The notes beneath the pieces were generated by a model that saw only the letters and a program-made list of their open reading frames with translations, was not told the DNA's origin and searched no databases. From Streptomyces sp. S.PB5 (GTDB lineage: Bacteria > Actinomycetota > Actinomycetes > Streptomycetales > Streptomycetaceae), in assembly GCF_030403745.1 (NCBI RefSeq), contig NZ_JAQMWP010000017.1, positions 161,567 through 225,566 of the forward strand: DNA of 64,000 bases, given 5' to 3'. Position 1 is the first letter of the stretch; every line of letters begins with the position of its first letter. The position numbers were made by a program, and so were the translations under genes. Of this stretch, positions 23,733-31,255 are shown one piece after another.

Positions 23733-24410
23733 TCAGCCGCCGCCGGCGGCCGTCCGGGACTCCAGTGCGAGCCGGGTGTCATTGCCGTAGACGCCGCTCT
23801 CGTCGCCCCGGATGCCGTACCAGAGCTGGAAGCGGGCCACCGCCTCGGTGAGGACGGTGTCGTAGCTACCGCTGGTGGAGCCGTTGTCGTACACGTTCGG
23901 GATGCGCTGCAGCCGTTGCTGGAGGTCGGTCACCTCGGGGCCGCTGTCGCCCTCGCGCAGGGTGCCGGGGCCGTCGGGGTCGGTGGCGGCCGACGGCGTC
24001 GTGGCGGCGGAGGGGGTCGCGGTGACGGAAGGGGTCGCGGTGACGGAGGGGAGCGGGGCGGGCGGGGGCGCTGCGGTGTCGTCACCGCCGCGGCCGGGGA
24101 GCAGAAGGGCGCAGCCGAAGCCGACCAGGGCGGCCGCGGACACGCCGAGCGCGACGGCGGAGCGGCGCAGGCCCGGACCGAACCCGAAGCGGGGGCTGCC
24201 GTCGCGTGCGGGGACGGGCGGCAGGTCCTGTGTCTCGTCCTCGGCTCCGGACAGCCGTCGCGGCATCACGAAGGACTCGCGGCCGCGGGTCTCCATCGGT
24301 GGATCCCTGAACAGTGCCGCCAGTGCGTCGGTGTTCCGCGGACGCACCACCCGGATCGGCTCCAGAGGCGGGCGGACCTGCGGCTCCCCGTGTTCGGGAG
24401 GTATCGGCAT
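23733..24410 (-). CDS. Membrane-anchored peptidoglycan-binding domain protein
   Basis: 225 residues. Cytoplasmic N-terminal ~80 residues rich in Pro/Arg, one transmembrane helix (SAVALGVSAAALVGFGCALLL), a Thr/Pro/Ala linker of short repeats (SVTATPSVTATPSAATTPSAAT), then a PG_binding_1 domain (TLREGDSGPEVTDLQQRLQRI ... AVARFQLWYGI). AAGGAG lies 6 nt before ATG 24410. Predicted to tether the membrane to the cell wall; no catalytic domain is present. Confidence 0.82.
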   Translation of the reverse strand: MPIPPEHGEPQVRPPLEPIRVVRPRNTDALAALFRDPPMETRGRESFVMPRRLSGAEDETQDLPPVPARDGSPRFGFGPGLRRSAVALGVSAAALVGFGCALLLPGRGGDDTAAPPPAPLPSVTATPSVTATPSAATTPSAATDPDGPGTLREGDSGPEVTDLQQRLQRIPNVYDNGSTSGSYDTVLTEAVARFQLWYGIRGDESGVYGNDTRLALESRTAAGGG

Positions 24411-24557
24411 CTCACTCTCCTTCCGTCCCTCGCACAGGGGCCGGGCCCGTCCCCTCGCGCAGTGATACGCGGCTGCGGCCCGGCGAGTTCAGCGCCACTC
24501 CTCCTCATCAAACGATCGATGGCCACACAGAGGATCACCGTCAGGCCAGGGTGAGTT

Positions 24558-25373
24558 TCAGGCCGCGAGGAACCCGTGCAGGGACGCCTTCATCGCCGCG
24601 ACGAAGGCGTCCCTGCCGTCGTCGCTCAACGCGTCCAGGGACAGATAGGGGTTGAGGTCCTCCAACTCGACGAGCAGCAGCTCACCGCCGGGCGCACGGC
24701 AGGCGTCGACGCGCTGGATGCCGTGGCCGAGGGCGTTCCACTCGACGAACCTGCGGGCGAACTCCAGGTCCGCGCCGGTGGGTTCGTACGGTTCCAGCTG
24801 CCAGCGCCGATCGGTGTGCGGTGCGTACAGCGCGTACTGGAAGGCGTGGTCGACGAAGTAGAAGGAGACCTCGTGGACGAAGTCGATACACGGCTGCACG
24901 AGCACGTCCTCGCCGACGAGGTCCCGCACCCGGTCGCCGCCGACGATCTCCAGCCCCATGGAGTCGGCGCCGAGTCTGGGCTTGACGACGTACCGGTCCG
25001 TCCGCGGCAGCCGGTGCAGGTCGTCCGCGCGGTCCACGGTGGGGATCACCGGGTACCCGGCCGCGTACAGGTCCGGCAGGTACTGCTTGCCGGCCATGTC
25101 GGCCTTGCCGGACAGCGGGTTGTAGACCCGTGCCCCGGTGGCGAGCGCCCGCTCGCGGAAGCCGCCGTAGGCCTCCTGGTACGTGAGGACCGGCCCGCTG
25201 TTGCGGACGACGACTGCGTCGAAGGCGTCCATCAGCGCCGCCGCGTCGCGCGGATCGCACAGGGCGAGGTCGAAGTCCTCGCGCAGCCGTGCGGTGAGGA
25301 AGATGTCCTCGTCGCAGTACCGGCGCCCGCGTGCCTGGTAGGCCAGGTCGGTGACGTACAGGATGCGGGACAT
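24558..25373 (-). CDS. ATP-grasp-like protein of unknown substrate
   Basis: 271 residues with ATP-grasp features: RYVVKPRLGADSMGLEIVGGD (nucleotide-binding Lys and glycine-rich loop), EDVLVQPCIDFVHEVSFYFVD, and LLLVELEDLNPYLSLDAL, where the E--DLN-Y signature matches the metal-binding end of the fold. These enzymes ligate a carboxylate to an amine or thiol using ATP. GAGGAG is 6 nt before ATG 25373. It stands alone upstream of the phosphodiesterase-HAD fusion's end; partners unknown. Confidence 0.7.
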   Translation of the reverse strand: MSRILYVTDLAYQARGRRYCDEDIFLTARLREDFDLALCDPRDAAALMDAFDAVVVRNSGPVLTYQEAYGGFRERALATGARVYNPLSGKADMAGKQYLPDLYAAGYPVIPTVDRADDLHRLPRTDRYVVKPRLGADSMGLEIVGGDRVRDLVGEDVLVQPCIDFVHEVSFYFVDHAFQYALYAPHTDRRWQLEPYEPTGADLEFARRFVEWNALGHGIQRVDACRAPGGELLLVELEDLNPYLSLDALSDDGRDAFVAAMKASLHGFLAA

Positions 25374-25448
25374 ACGGGACTCCTCGGCGGCGGCGAGCAG
25401 TGATCGTATGCAGCGGGAGTTCTTCGAACAAAATGCCGGTCCACGAGG

Positions 25449-26894
25449 TCACAGTCCCGCCGTCCAGAGCTCCCGCCGCCCGATCCCCTTCAGCTCGGGG
25501 AGCACGGTCCGCCGGGGCGCGGGCTCGATCGCCGCGTACGAGGGGACGGCGAGCACCCGGCACCCCGCGGCCTCGGCGGCCCGCACACCGGCGGGCGAGT
25601 CCTCCACCGCCAGACAGGCGGCCGCCTCGACGCCGAGCGCACGGGCGGCCGCGAGGTGGGGGTCCGAGGCGGGCTTGGTGCGGGGCGTCTCGCCCTCGGC
25701 GACCGTCGTACGGAAGCGGTGGGCGCCCAGCACTTCGAGGACCGCGTCCACGACGGGGCGCGAGGAGGCGGAGACGAGGGCCGCGGGGATGCCGGACTCG
25801 GCGAGGAGATCCAGCAGGTCGAGCGCGCCCGGCAGGGGGGCGGCCTCCTCCCGTACGACGGCCAGGAAACGCGCCTCCAGATCGGCGGCGAGCGTCCGGG
25901 GGTCGGCGCCGGTGAGGGTGTGCAGATGAGCGGCGGTGTCCCCCACCGACCGGCCGAGGACGTGGGTGACGTCGATGTCGGGAGCGGTCTGGCGGACCGT
26001 GCGCAGCCACAGGGACTCGGTGTCGACGAGGGTGCCGTCCATGTCGAGGAGCACGGCGTGCGGGCGGGCGGCGAAGGGGCGGCCGTCCAGCGACCAGTGC
26101 CGGTCGGGATGGCGGCCGGCGGAGACGAGCGCCTGGACGGCGACGTCCGTGTGGCGCACGACGGGCGGTGCCGCGCCGATGCCGGGACCCGCCGCGGCCA
26201 GCCATGCCGTGCGCTCCTCGGGCGTACGGCCGCCGTGGCCGCCCGCGTCGGCGTGGCCGTGGTCGGTGACGACGAGGAAGGTCCAGCGCTCGTCGGCGTA
26301 CGAGGGCCGGGAGCGCACTGCCGTCAGGAGTGTGCCGAGCCGGGTGTCGGCCCGGCGGACCGAGGTCTCGTACTCCTCGCCGCAGCCGCGGTAGTGGGCC
26401 GTCTCGTCGGGTGCGCCGAGGTAGACGAACGACGCGGCCACGTCCTCCTCGGCGAGCACGCGCGCGGCCGCCGCGGTGATCTGCTCGTCGCACTCCTCCC
26501 AGGCCTCGGGGGTGTCCTCGGCCGGCGCGATGTAGACGGACCGGGACGGGGCGCGGAACAGAGGGCCGCCGCTGCGGACCTGCATCAGGGGCTGCCAGCC
26601 GGCGGCGACCAGGGTGTGGCGGCCGTCCTTCTCGGCGAGGCGGGTGGTGAAGTCGGGGAAGGTGTCGAGCCGGTGACCGATGAAGTTGTTGCTCCACACC
26701 CCGTGCTTGACCACCGTCACGCCGGTGACGACGGTCGCCCAGCACGGGCCCGACATGGTCGGGGTGTCCGCGTCCACCTCGATCGGGGTGAGGAAGCCGT
26801 CGGCGGCCAGGGCGTCGAGGTGCGGGGTGGACAGGCGGCGCAGTACGTCGAGACGTACGCCGTCGATGCCGACGACGAGGACACGATCCTGCAC
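25449..26894 (-). CDS. Fusion of alkaline-phosphatase-superfamily phosphodiesterase and HAD phosphatase
   Basis: 481 residues in two complete halves. Residues 1-275: type I phosphodiesterase/nucleotide pyrophosphatase fold with metal ligands D11, D163/H167, D211/H212 and H248 and the probable nucleophile T46 in TPTMSGPCWATVVTG. Residues 280-470: HAD subfamily IA phosphatase with DMDGTLVDTE (D284, D286), SASSRP, K in RTKPASDPH and EDSPAGVRAAEAAG, beta-phosphoglucomutase-like. GTG 26894 has AAGGGAG 5 nt upstream; the extension further upstream crosses remnant DNA. I infer sequential cleavage of a phosphodiester and the released phosphomonoester. Confidence 0.85.
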   Translation of the reverse strand: MQDRVLVVGIDGVRLDVLRRLSTPHLDALAADGFLTPIEVDADTPTMSGPCWATVVTGVTVVKHGVWSNNFIGHRLDTFPDFTTRLAEKDGRHTLVAAGWQPLMQVRSGGPLFRAPSRSVYIAPAEDTPEAWEECDEQITAAAARVLAEEDVAASFVYLGAPDETAHYRGCGEEYETSVRRADTRLGTLLTAVRSRPSYADERWTFLVVTDHGHADAGGHGGRTPEERTAWLAAAGPGIGAAPPVVRHTDVAVQALVSAGRHPDRHWSLDGRPFAARPHAVLLDMDGTLVDTESLWLRTVRQTAPDIDVTHVLGRSVGDTAAHLHTLTGADPRTLAADLEARFLAVVREEAAPLPGALDLLDLLAESGIPAALVSASSRPVVDAVLEVLGAHRFRTTVAEGETPRTKPASDPHLAAARALGVEAAACLAVEDSPAGVRAAEAAGCRVLAVPSYAAIEPAPRRTVLPELKGIGRRELWTAGL

Positions 26895-26920
26895 GGGATC
26901 TCCCTTCAGCGGTGGGGCGT

Positions 26921-27072
26921 TCAGGCCGAGCGGGACAGTTCCCCGGACCCGACCCCGTGGGCGAACGGCAAGCCTCGCGCGTACCGGGAGACCTCGTCGA
27001 TGGCCCAATCGGTCATTCGGTGCAGTTCGTTGCCGAGGGACCAGGTGTCCGGTGAGGACGTCGGTCATGCTC
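26921..27072 (-). pseudogene. Remnant of a D-isomer-specific 2-hydroxyacid dehydrogenase
   Basis: Between the regulator and the phosphodiesterase fusion, one frame reads SLGNELHRMTDWAIDEVSRY followed by ARGLPFAHGV and a stop at 26921-26923. This is the C-terminal helix pattern of hydroxyacid dehydrogenases (usually following a TPH-AGS motif). A start-like ATGAGCATGACCGAC at about 27072, directly after the regulator's stop, is in another frame and may be the original N-terminus. The catalytic and Rossmann regions are missing, so this looks like an internal deletion scar of about 150 bp. Confidence 0.55.
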
Positions 27073-27073
27073 A

Positions 27074-28183
27074 TCAGTCGGTCGTTCTGCCTCCGTCGGT
27101 CACCGCCGCGCCACCGCACGACGACCTGACCCGCAACTCCGGGAGCAGATCGAGGTGTTGGCGCGGCTCCGGCCGCCGACCGCTCCGGCGTTCCGCGACC
27201 CGCTCCAGCAGCAGCTTGGCGGCCTGCTCCCCCACCGACCGCATGGGCGGTGCGACAGCGGTGAGCGGGACGTCGGCGAGGCCCGCGACCTGGTCCTCGT
27301 AGGCGATCAGCGCGAGGTCGTCCGGGACCCGCACACCGCTCGCCTGGAGCCGCGGCACGAGCACGATCGCGTCCTCGTCGCTGTGCACGAGCGCCGCGGT
27401 GACGCCGCGCTTCTTCACCGCGGCGATCAGATGATCGACGCCGGCCTCGTAGTCCCCGTGCTCGCGCACGCTCGGGGCGCCCGCGTCGACTTCGAGGCCG
27501 AGGGCGCGCACGGCAGCCTGGAAACCGGCGGCGATCTGGGTGGCGTGCGGGCCCTCCTGCATCAGCGCGGTGATCTTGCGGTGTCCGAGCGCGGCGAAGT
27601 GACCGACGGCCACGGCGGCGCCGTGGGCGCGGTCGGTCCGTACCCGGTCGAGTCCGGCGGCCGGACTGCCGGGCGGGGCCGAGCGCTCGACCAGGACGGC
27701 CGGCACGTCATGGTCCAGGAGCCACTTCTCCCGGCCGTCCGCGGGCCCGCCGTCGAACCAGCCGGTCGCGACGAGCAGCCCCTCCGCACCGCCCGCGACC
27801 AGGTGTTCCGCCTGTACGGTGCCCTCGGCGCCGACATATCCGGTCACCCGGAGGACGAGGCGGCCCCCCTGCGCGGCGACGGCCTCGCGGGCGGCGCGCA
27901 CGACATCGACGACGACATGGTTGGTGGTCGGAACGATCATCCCGATCACCACACCCTCGGAGCTCTCCGGCCGCTCCCGCACCTCGGCCGCACTCTCCCC
28001 CGGCCACACCACGGCACCGTGCAGCCGCTGCACCCGGCCCTGCGCCGCCAGCGCCTCCACGTCACGCCGCAAGGTGACCGCGGAGACACCGAGTTCGGCG
28101 GCGAGTTCGGCCACCCGCAGGCTGCCCCGCTCCTTGACCAGTTGGAGCACCCGCTCATGACGCCGGTCGACGTGCAGTCGCAT
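27074..28183 (-). CDS. Hybrid regulator: DeoR-type HTH fused to LacI-type sugar-binding domain
   Basis: 369 residues. Residues 1-55 (MRLHVDRRHERVLQLVKERGSLRVAELAAELGVSAVTLRRDVEAL) are a DeoR-type helix-turn-helix. From about residue 80 a Peripla_BP_3 domain follows (GMIVPTTNHVVVDVVRAAREAVAAQG, LVERSAPPG, VHSDEDAIVLVPRLQASGVRVPDDLALIAYED), as in LacI proteins. It should bind a free sugar rather than a sugar phosphate. ATG 28183 lies 84 bp from a strong palindrome. Its former downstream partner seems to be the deleted hydroxyacid dehydrogenase; the phosphodiesterase-HAD gene remains. Confidence 0.88.
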   Translation of the reverse strand: MRLHVDRRHERVLQLVKERGSLRVAELAAELGVSAVTLRRDVEALAAQGRVQRLHGAVVWPGESAAEVRERPESSEGVVIGMIVPTTNHVVVDVVRAAREAVAAQGGRLVLRVTGYVGAEGTVQAEHLVAGGAEGLLVATGWFDGGPADGREKWLLDHDVPAVLVERSAPPGSPAAGLDRVRTDRAHGAAVAVGHFAALGHRKITALMQEGPHATQIAAGFQAAVRALGLEVDAGAPSVREHGDYEAGVDHLIAAVKKRGVTAALVHSDEDAIVLVPRLQASGVRVPDDLALIAYEDQVAGLADVPLTAVAPPMRSVGEQAAKLLLERVAERRSGRRPEPRQHLDLLPELRVRSSCGGAAVTDGGRTTD

Positions 28184-28266
28184 GGAATCCCCCCTGGGGC
28201 GAGGCCGGACGAACGTTCACGGGGCGACGCGGAGCGTGATCCCGAAGCGCTCACCCTACGCCCGCA

Positions 28267-28296
28267 ATCGTATCGATCACTTACGCTCGATACGAT
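28267..28296. promoter_or_regulatory. Candidate operator of the DeoR/LacI hybrid regulator
   Basis: ATCGTATCGA (28267-28276) and TCGATACGAT (28287-28296) are perfect 10-bp inverse complements with a 10-nt spacer, centred about 100 bp upstream of the regulator start, in the divergent region shared with the TetR gene. AT content is locally raised. Confidence 0.55.
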
Positions 28297-28313
28297 CAAA
28301 ACGAGCGAGTGCA

Positions 28314-28348
28314 GCACTCAGTACCCTCCCAGTAGCGCACTTAGTGCC
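28314..28348. promoter_or_regulatory. Two TetR-type boxes upstream of the tetR gene
   Basis: GCACTCAGTACC (28314-28325) and GCACTTAGTGCC (28337-28348; the core GCACT-T-AGTGC is a perfect dyad) lie 33-67 bp before the TetR start. The same motif recurs downstream of the gene at 29144-29178, which supports autoregulation by this TetR protein. Confidence 0.55.
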
Positions 28349-28380
28349 ATCGAGCGCCCTCCGGTGCTACGTTCACATCC

Positions 28381-29118
28381 ATGAGCTCCAGCAGCGCGGT
28401 CCCCCGCCGCGGCGAGAAGACGGATGCGGCCGCCATCAAGCCGCCGATGCGGGACGCCCTGGTCGCGGCGGCTTTCCAGCTGTTCCTGGAGCGGGGGTAC
28501 GAGCAGACGACGGTCGACGACATCGTGGCGCTCGCCGGGGTCGGGCGGCGGTCGTTCTTCCGCTACTTCCCCTCCAAGGAGGACGTGGTCTTCCCCGACC
28601 ACGAGGGCTGCCTGGCCGATGTGACGGCCTTCCTCGCGGCCGGCGACGACGCGGACGAGCCGGTGCAGCGGGTCTGCGAGGCGGTGCGGCTGGTTCTGCG
28701 CATGTACACCGAGAACCCGGACTTCTCGGTGCAGCGCTACCGGCTCACCAAGCAGGTTCCCGGGCTGCGCGCCTACGAGCTGTCCGTGGTGTGGCGCTAC
28801 GAGCGCGCCTTCGCCGAGTATCTGCGGCGCCGGCTCGCCGGTCGGCCCGACGGCCATCTCCAGGCGGACGTGGTCTCGGCGGCGGTCGCGGCGGCGCACA
28901 ACAACGCGCTGCGTTCCTGGCTGCGCTCCGACGGCAAGGGCGACGTGGGCACCGAGATGGACCACGCGCTCGGGTACGTGCAGACCGCGTTCGGCACGCC
29001 CCCCGCCCGGCCCGGGCAGCCCGCGGACACCGAGGACGTGGTGGTCCTGGTGTCCCGCCGCGGGGCGCCGCTGTGGCGGGTGGTCCAGGAGATCGAGGCC
29101 ACCCTCACGCAGGACTGA
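28381..29118 (+). CDS. TetR-family transcriptional regulator
   Basis: 245 residues. TetR_N domain at about residues 20-70: DALVAAAFQLFLERGYEQTTVDDIVALAGVGRRSFFRYFPSKEDVVF. The C-terminal ligand domain is helical and ends in an unusual ~40-residue tail with a beta-like VVVLVSRRGAPLWRVVQEIEATL. It sits between matching GGYACT-N-AGTGCC boxes on both sides, so it probably represses itself and the Zn-ribbon gene that follows. No visible ribosome site of strength; ATG 28381 is the first in-frame ATG after the boxes. Confidence 0.88.
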   Translation: MSSSSAVPRRGEKTDAAAIKPPMRDALVAAAFQLFLERGYEQTTVDDIVALAGVGRRSFFRYFPSKEDVVFPDHEGCLADVTAFLAAGDDADEPVQRVCEAVRLVLRMYTENPDFSVQRYRLTKQVPGLRAYELSVVWRYERAFAEYLRRRLAGRPDGHLQADVVSAAVAAAHNNALRSWLRSDGKGDVGTEMDHALGYVQTAFGTPPARPGQPADTEDVVVLVSRRGAPLWRVVQEIEATLTQD

Positions 29119-29143
29119 CCCCGGCCCGGTCCCAGGAAATTCA

Positions 29144-29178
29144 GGGTACGCAGTGCCTTTACGCTCGACACTCAGTGC
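29144..29178. promoter_or_regulatory. Two TetR-type boxes upstream of the Zn-ribbon gene
   Basis: GGTACGCAGTGCC (about 29145-29157) and ACACTCAGTGCC (29168-29179) repeat the dyad found before the tetR gene, about 80-110 bp before the Zn-ribbon gene's start. The shared motif links the two genes into one regulon. Confidence 0.5.
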
Positions 29179-29254
29179 CATACATTGAGGTGGTGCACGG
29201 TGGCACGGCCCTCCGCGCACGTGGGTTCCGGCCGAGCACAGGGAGTTGACCAGC

Positions 29255-29668
29255 GTGTACCACTACTCAGGAAACGTCGCTCCTCAGGGATTCGGTGCCG
29301 CTGCGGGCGTACTCGAACCGGCGGCCCCGGACAACGACGCCATGCTCTACCAGCGGTGCAACTGGTGCGGCACCGCCATGTACCACCGGCTGCTGTGTCC
29401 GGTCTGCCAGGGCAGCGACCTGCGCACGGAGCGCAGCGAGGGCACGGGCACGGTCCGGCACTCCACCGTCGTGCACCGCAACACCCCCGGCGCGCGCAAT
29501 GTGTCGATGGTCGAGATGGCCGAGGGGTTCGTCGTGCGCGGCCGGGTCATGGGTCCGCCCATCGGCATCCACAGCGGCGACCGGGTGCGGCTCTCCGCGG
29601 CCAAGGACCCGGTGCGCGGCGAGCCCGTCTTCCAACTGCTCGACGAGCCCTACCGCGCCTGGACCTGA
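29255..29668 (+). CDS. Zn-ribbon / OB-fold (DUF35-type) protein
   Basis: 137 residues. A rubredoxin-like zinc ribbon, CNWCGTAMYHRLLCPVCQGSDL, gives two CxxC pairs; the rest is an OB fold (GTGTVRHSTVVHRNTPGARNVSMVEMAEGFVVRGRVMG). DUF35 proteins normally accompany thiolase-like enzymes in acyl-CoA metabolism as acyl-CoA-binding partners. Here no thiolase is adjacent. GTG 29255 is preferred over TTG 29246 because AGGGAG lies 9 nt upstream of it. Probably controlled by the neighbouring TetR protein. Confidence 0.8.
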   Translation: MYHYSGNVAPQGFGAAAGVLEPAAPDNDAMLYQRCNWCGTAMYHRLLCPVCQGSDLRTERSEGTGTVRHSTVVHRNTPGARNVSMVEMAEGFVVRGRVMGPPIGIHSGDRVRLSAAKDPVRGEPVFQLLDEPYRAWT

Positions 29669-29705
29669 CGGGACCCGGGCCCGCCCCGCGCGGCGCTCCC
29701 GCTCC

Positions 29706-29736
29706 GCCGTCGTTCTTCGTGGCCTTCCCCGACGGC
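29706..29736. terminator. Hairpin between convergent genes
   Basis: GCCGTCG (29706-29712) and CGACGGC (29730-29736) form a 7-bp stem with a 17-nt loop in the 87-bp gap between the Zn-ribbon gene and the convergent PPOX gene; it could terminate both. Confidence 0.35.
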
Positions 29737-29755
29737 GCGGCGGCTCACCCCCGGC

Positions 29756-30142
29756 TCAGTCCCTGAGCGTCACCCGCAGCCCCACCGTCCCGTCGGACCC
29801 GCGGCGCAGCCGGCTGCCGAGGAGACTGAGCCGGCCCACGATGCCGTACTTGCGGGCGATGAGCCGGCGGTAGCGGGCGCTGGTCTGCGCGTCGCAGATC
29901 TCGGCGCCGGCCGGGACGGGGTCGCCGGTGGGGTTGCCGCGCATGTCGCAGGGGCCGACGAGGACGTCGGAGCGGGCCCGGATCCGCTTGACCTTCCAGG
30001 AGTCGGCAACCGTCCACACCCCCAGGTGGTCCCCGTCGCGCACCACCCACACCGGGGTGGGGACCGGGGTGCCGTTCTTGCGGTAGCTGGTGATCAGCAG
30101 GTACTTGCCGGCCCCGAGCCGGTCCAGCGGCGTGTCGCTCAT
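29756..30142 (-). CDS. PPOX-class F420-dependent oxidoreductase
   Basis: 128 residues with the split-barrel flavin/deazaflavin fold: KYLLITSYRKNGTPVPTPVWVVRDGDHLGVWTVADSWKVKRIRARSDVLVGPCDMRGNP, a strong match to the actinobacterial TIGR03666-type PPOX F420 group. F420H2 reduction of small quinones or related substrates is the general activity; specific substrate unknown. Divergent from the methyltransferase at 30328. Confidence 0.85.
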   Translation of the reverse strand: MSDTPLDRLGAGKYLLITSYRKNGTPVPTPVWVVRDGDHLGVWTVADSWKVKRIRARSDVLVGPCDMRGNPTGDPVPAGAEICDAQTSARYRRLIARKYGIVGRLSLLGSRLRRGSDGTVGLRVTLRD

Positions 30143-30327
30143 GACAGGGAGTCTAGGCAGCGGCCGGGGCGCCGCACCGCGGAGGGTTCGTGCACCCGGA
30201 CGGGAGTACGGCGCTCGCTCACGGAAATTACCTCCGTACCCTCAACAAACATCAACTGCGGGGCTAGATTTCCGGTTGACGTCGTACTCCACGCACCGTG
30301 CCAGGCACTCCAGGAGAACCGAGCCCC

Positions 30328-31158
30328 GTGACGGACCACTCACCGGCCACCGAGGACCCTGCCGCGACGCTGCGCCGGCGGATCAACACGCTGCAGCCGC
30401 ACACGGCCCGGATCTGGAACTACTGGCTGGGCGGCGGGGACTACTACGAGGTCGACCGGGTGGCGGGCGACCGGATCCGTGAACTGCACCCGGACATAGG
30501 GGAGTACGCGCGCGCCGACCGGCTGTTCCTGGGGCGGGCGGTCAGACATCTGGTCGCCGAGGCCGGGATCCGGCAGTTCCTCGACATAGGCACCGGGCTG
30601 CCCACGGCGGAGAACACGCACGAGGTCGCGCAGCGTGTCGCTCCGGAGGCGCGGATCGTCTACGTCGACAACGACCCGCTCGTCCTCGCGCATGCCCGCG
30701 CCCTGCTCACCAGCACCCCGCAGGGTGCGACCGATCACCTGGACGAGGATCTGCGCAATGTGGACGCCATCCTCCAACGGGCCACCGCCACCCTGGACTT
30801 CAGCCGTCCCGTCGCCCTGATGCTGCTCGGTGTGGTCATCTTCATCGATGACGAGGAGGACCCGTACGGCATCGTGCGGCGGCTGATGGACGCGCTGCCG
30901 GCGGGCAGCCATCTGGTGCTGTCGCACACCGTCGTCCTGCCGGCGATGCCGGACGTGGACGCGGCGGTCCGGTTCTGGAACACGCACGGCACGCCCCGGT
31001 TGACCCAGCGCACCCCTGAGGCGGTGGCCCGTTTCTTCGACGGCCTCGACCTCCTGGAACCCGGCGTGGTGTCGTGCTCGCGCTGGCGGCCCGAGCACGC
31101 CGACGGCGCCGATCCGCGGGAGGTGGCGATGTACGGCGGAGTGGGCCGCAAGAGATGA
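30328..31158 (+). CDS. SAM-dependent methyltransferase, DUF574 family
   Basis: 276 residues. Characteristic opening TARIWNYWLGGGDYYEVDRVAGD, SAM motif I FLDIGTGLPTAENTHEVAQ, VYVDNDPLVLAHARALL and the family's VALMLLGVVIFIDDEEDPYGIVRRLMDALP. This family is expanded in Streptomyces and largely of unknown substrate. GTG 30328 follows AGGAG at about 11 nt; the 30298 GTG would place the ribosome site inside the gene. Promoter-like AT-rich DNA lies at 30225-30290. Confidence 0.88.
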   Translation: MTDHSPATEDPAATLRRRINTLQPHTARIWNYWLGGGDYYEVDRVAGDRIRELHPDIGEYARADRLFLGRAVRHLVAEAGIRQFLDIGTGLPTAENTHEVAQRVAPEARIVYVDNDPLVLAHARALLTSTPQGATDHLDEDLRNVDAILQRATATLDFSRPVALMLLGVVIFIDDEEDPYGIVRRLMDALPAGSHLVLSHTVVLPAMPDVDAAVRFWNTHGTPRLTQRTPEAVARFFDGLDLLEPGVVSCSRWRPEHADGADPREVAMYGGVGRKR

Positions 31159-31255
31159 ACAAAGGCGGCTCAGCCCACGTATGACAAGGGGGTGCTCGAC
31201 TACCGGAGTGCCTCACGGTGTTGACGCCGTGCTGTTCGGGGTTCGGGAGCCATGC

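Noticed and set aside
24001..24060. Repeats GGGGTCGCGGTGACGGA in the peptidoglycan-binding protein gene
   Set aside because: They encode the Thr/Pro/Ala linker (SVTATP units) and are ordinary low-complexity linker coding, not a mobile or regulatory repeat.
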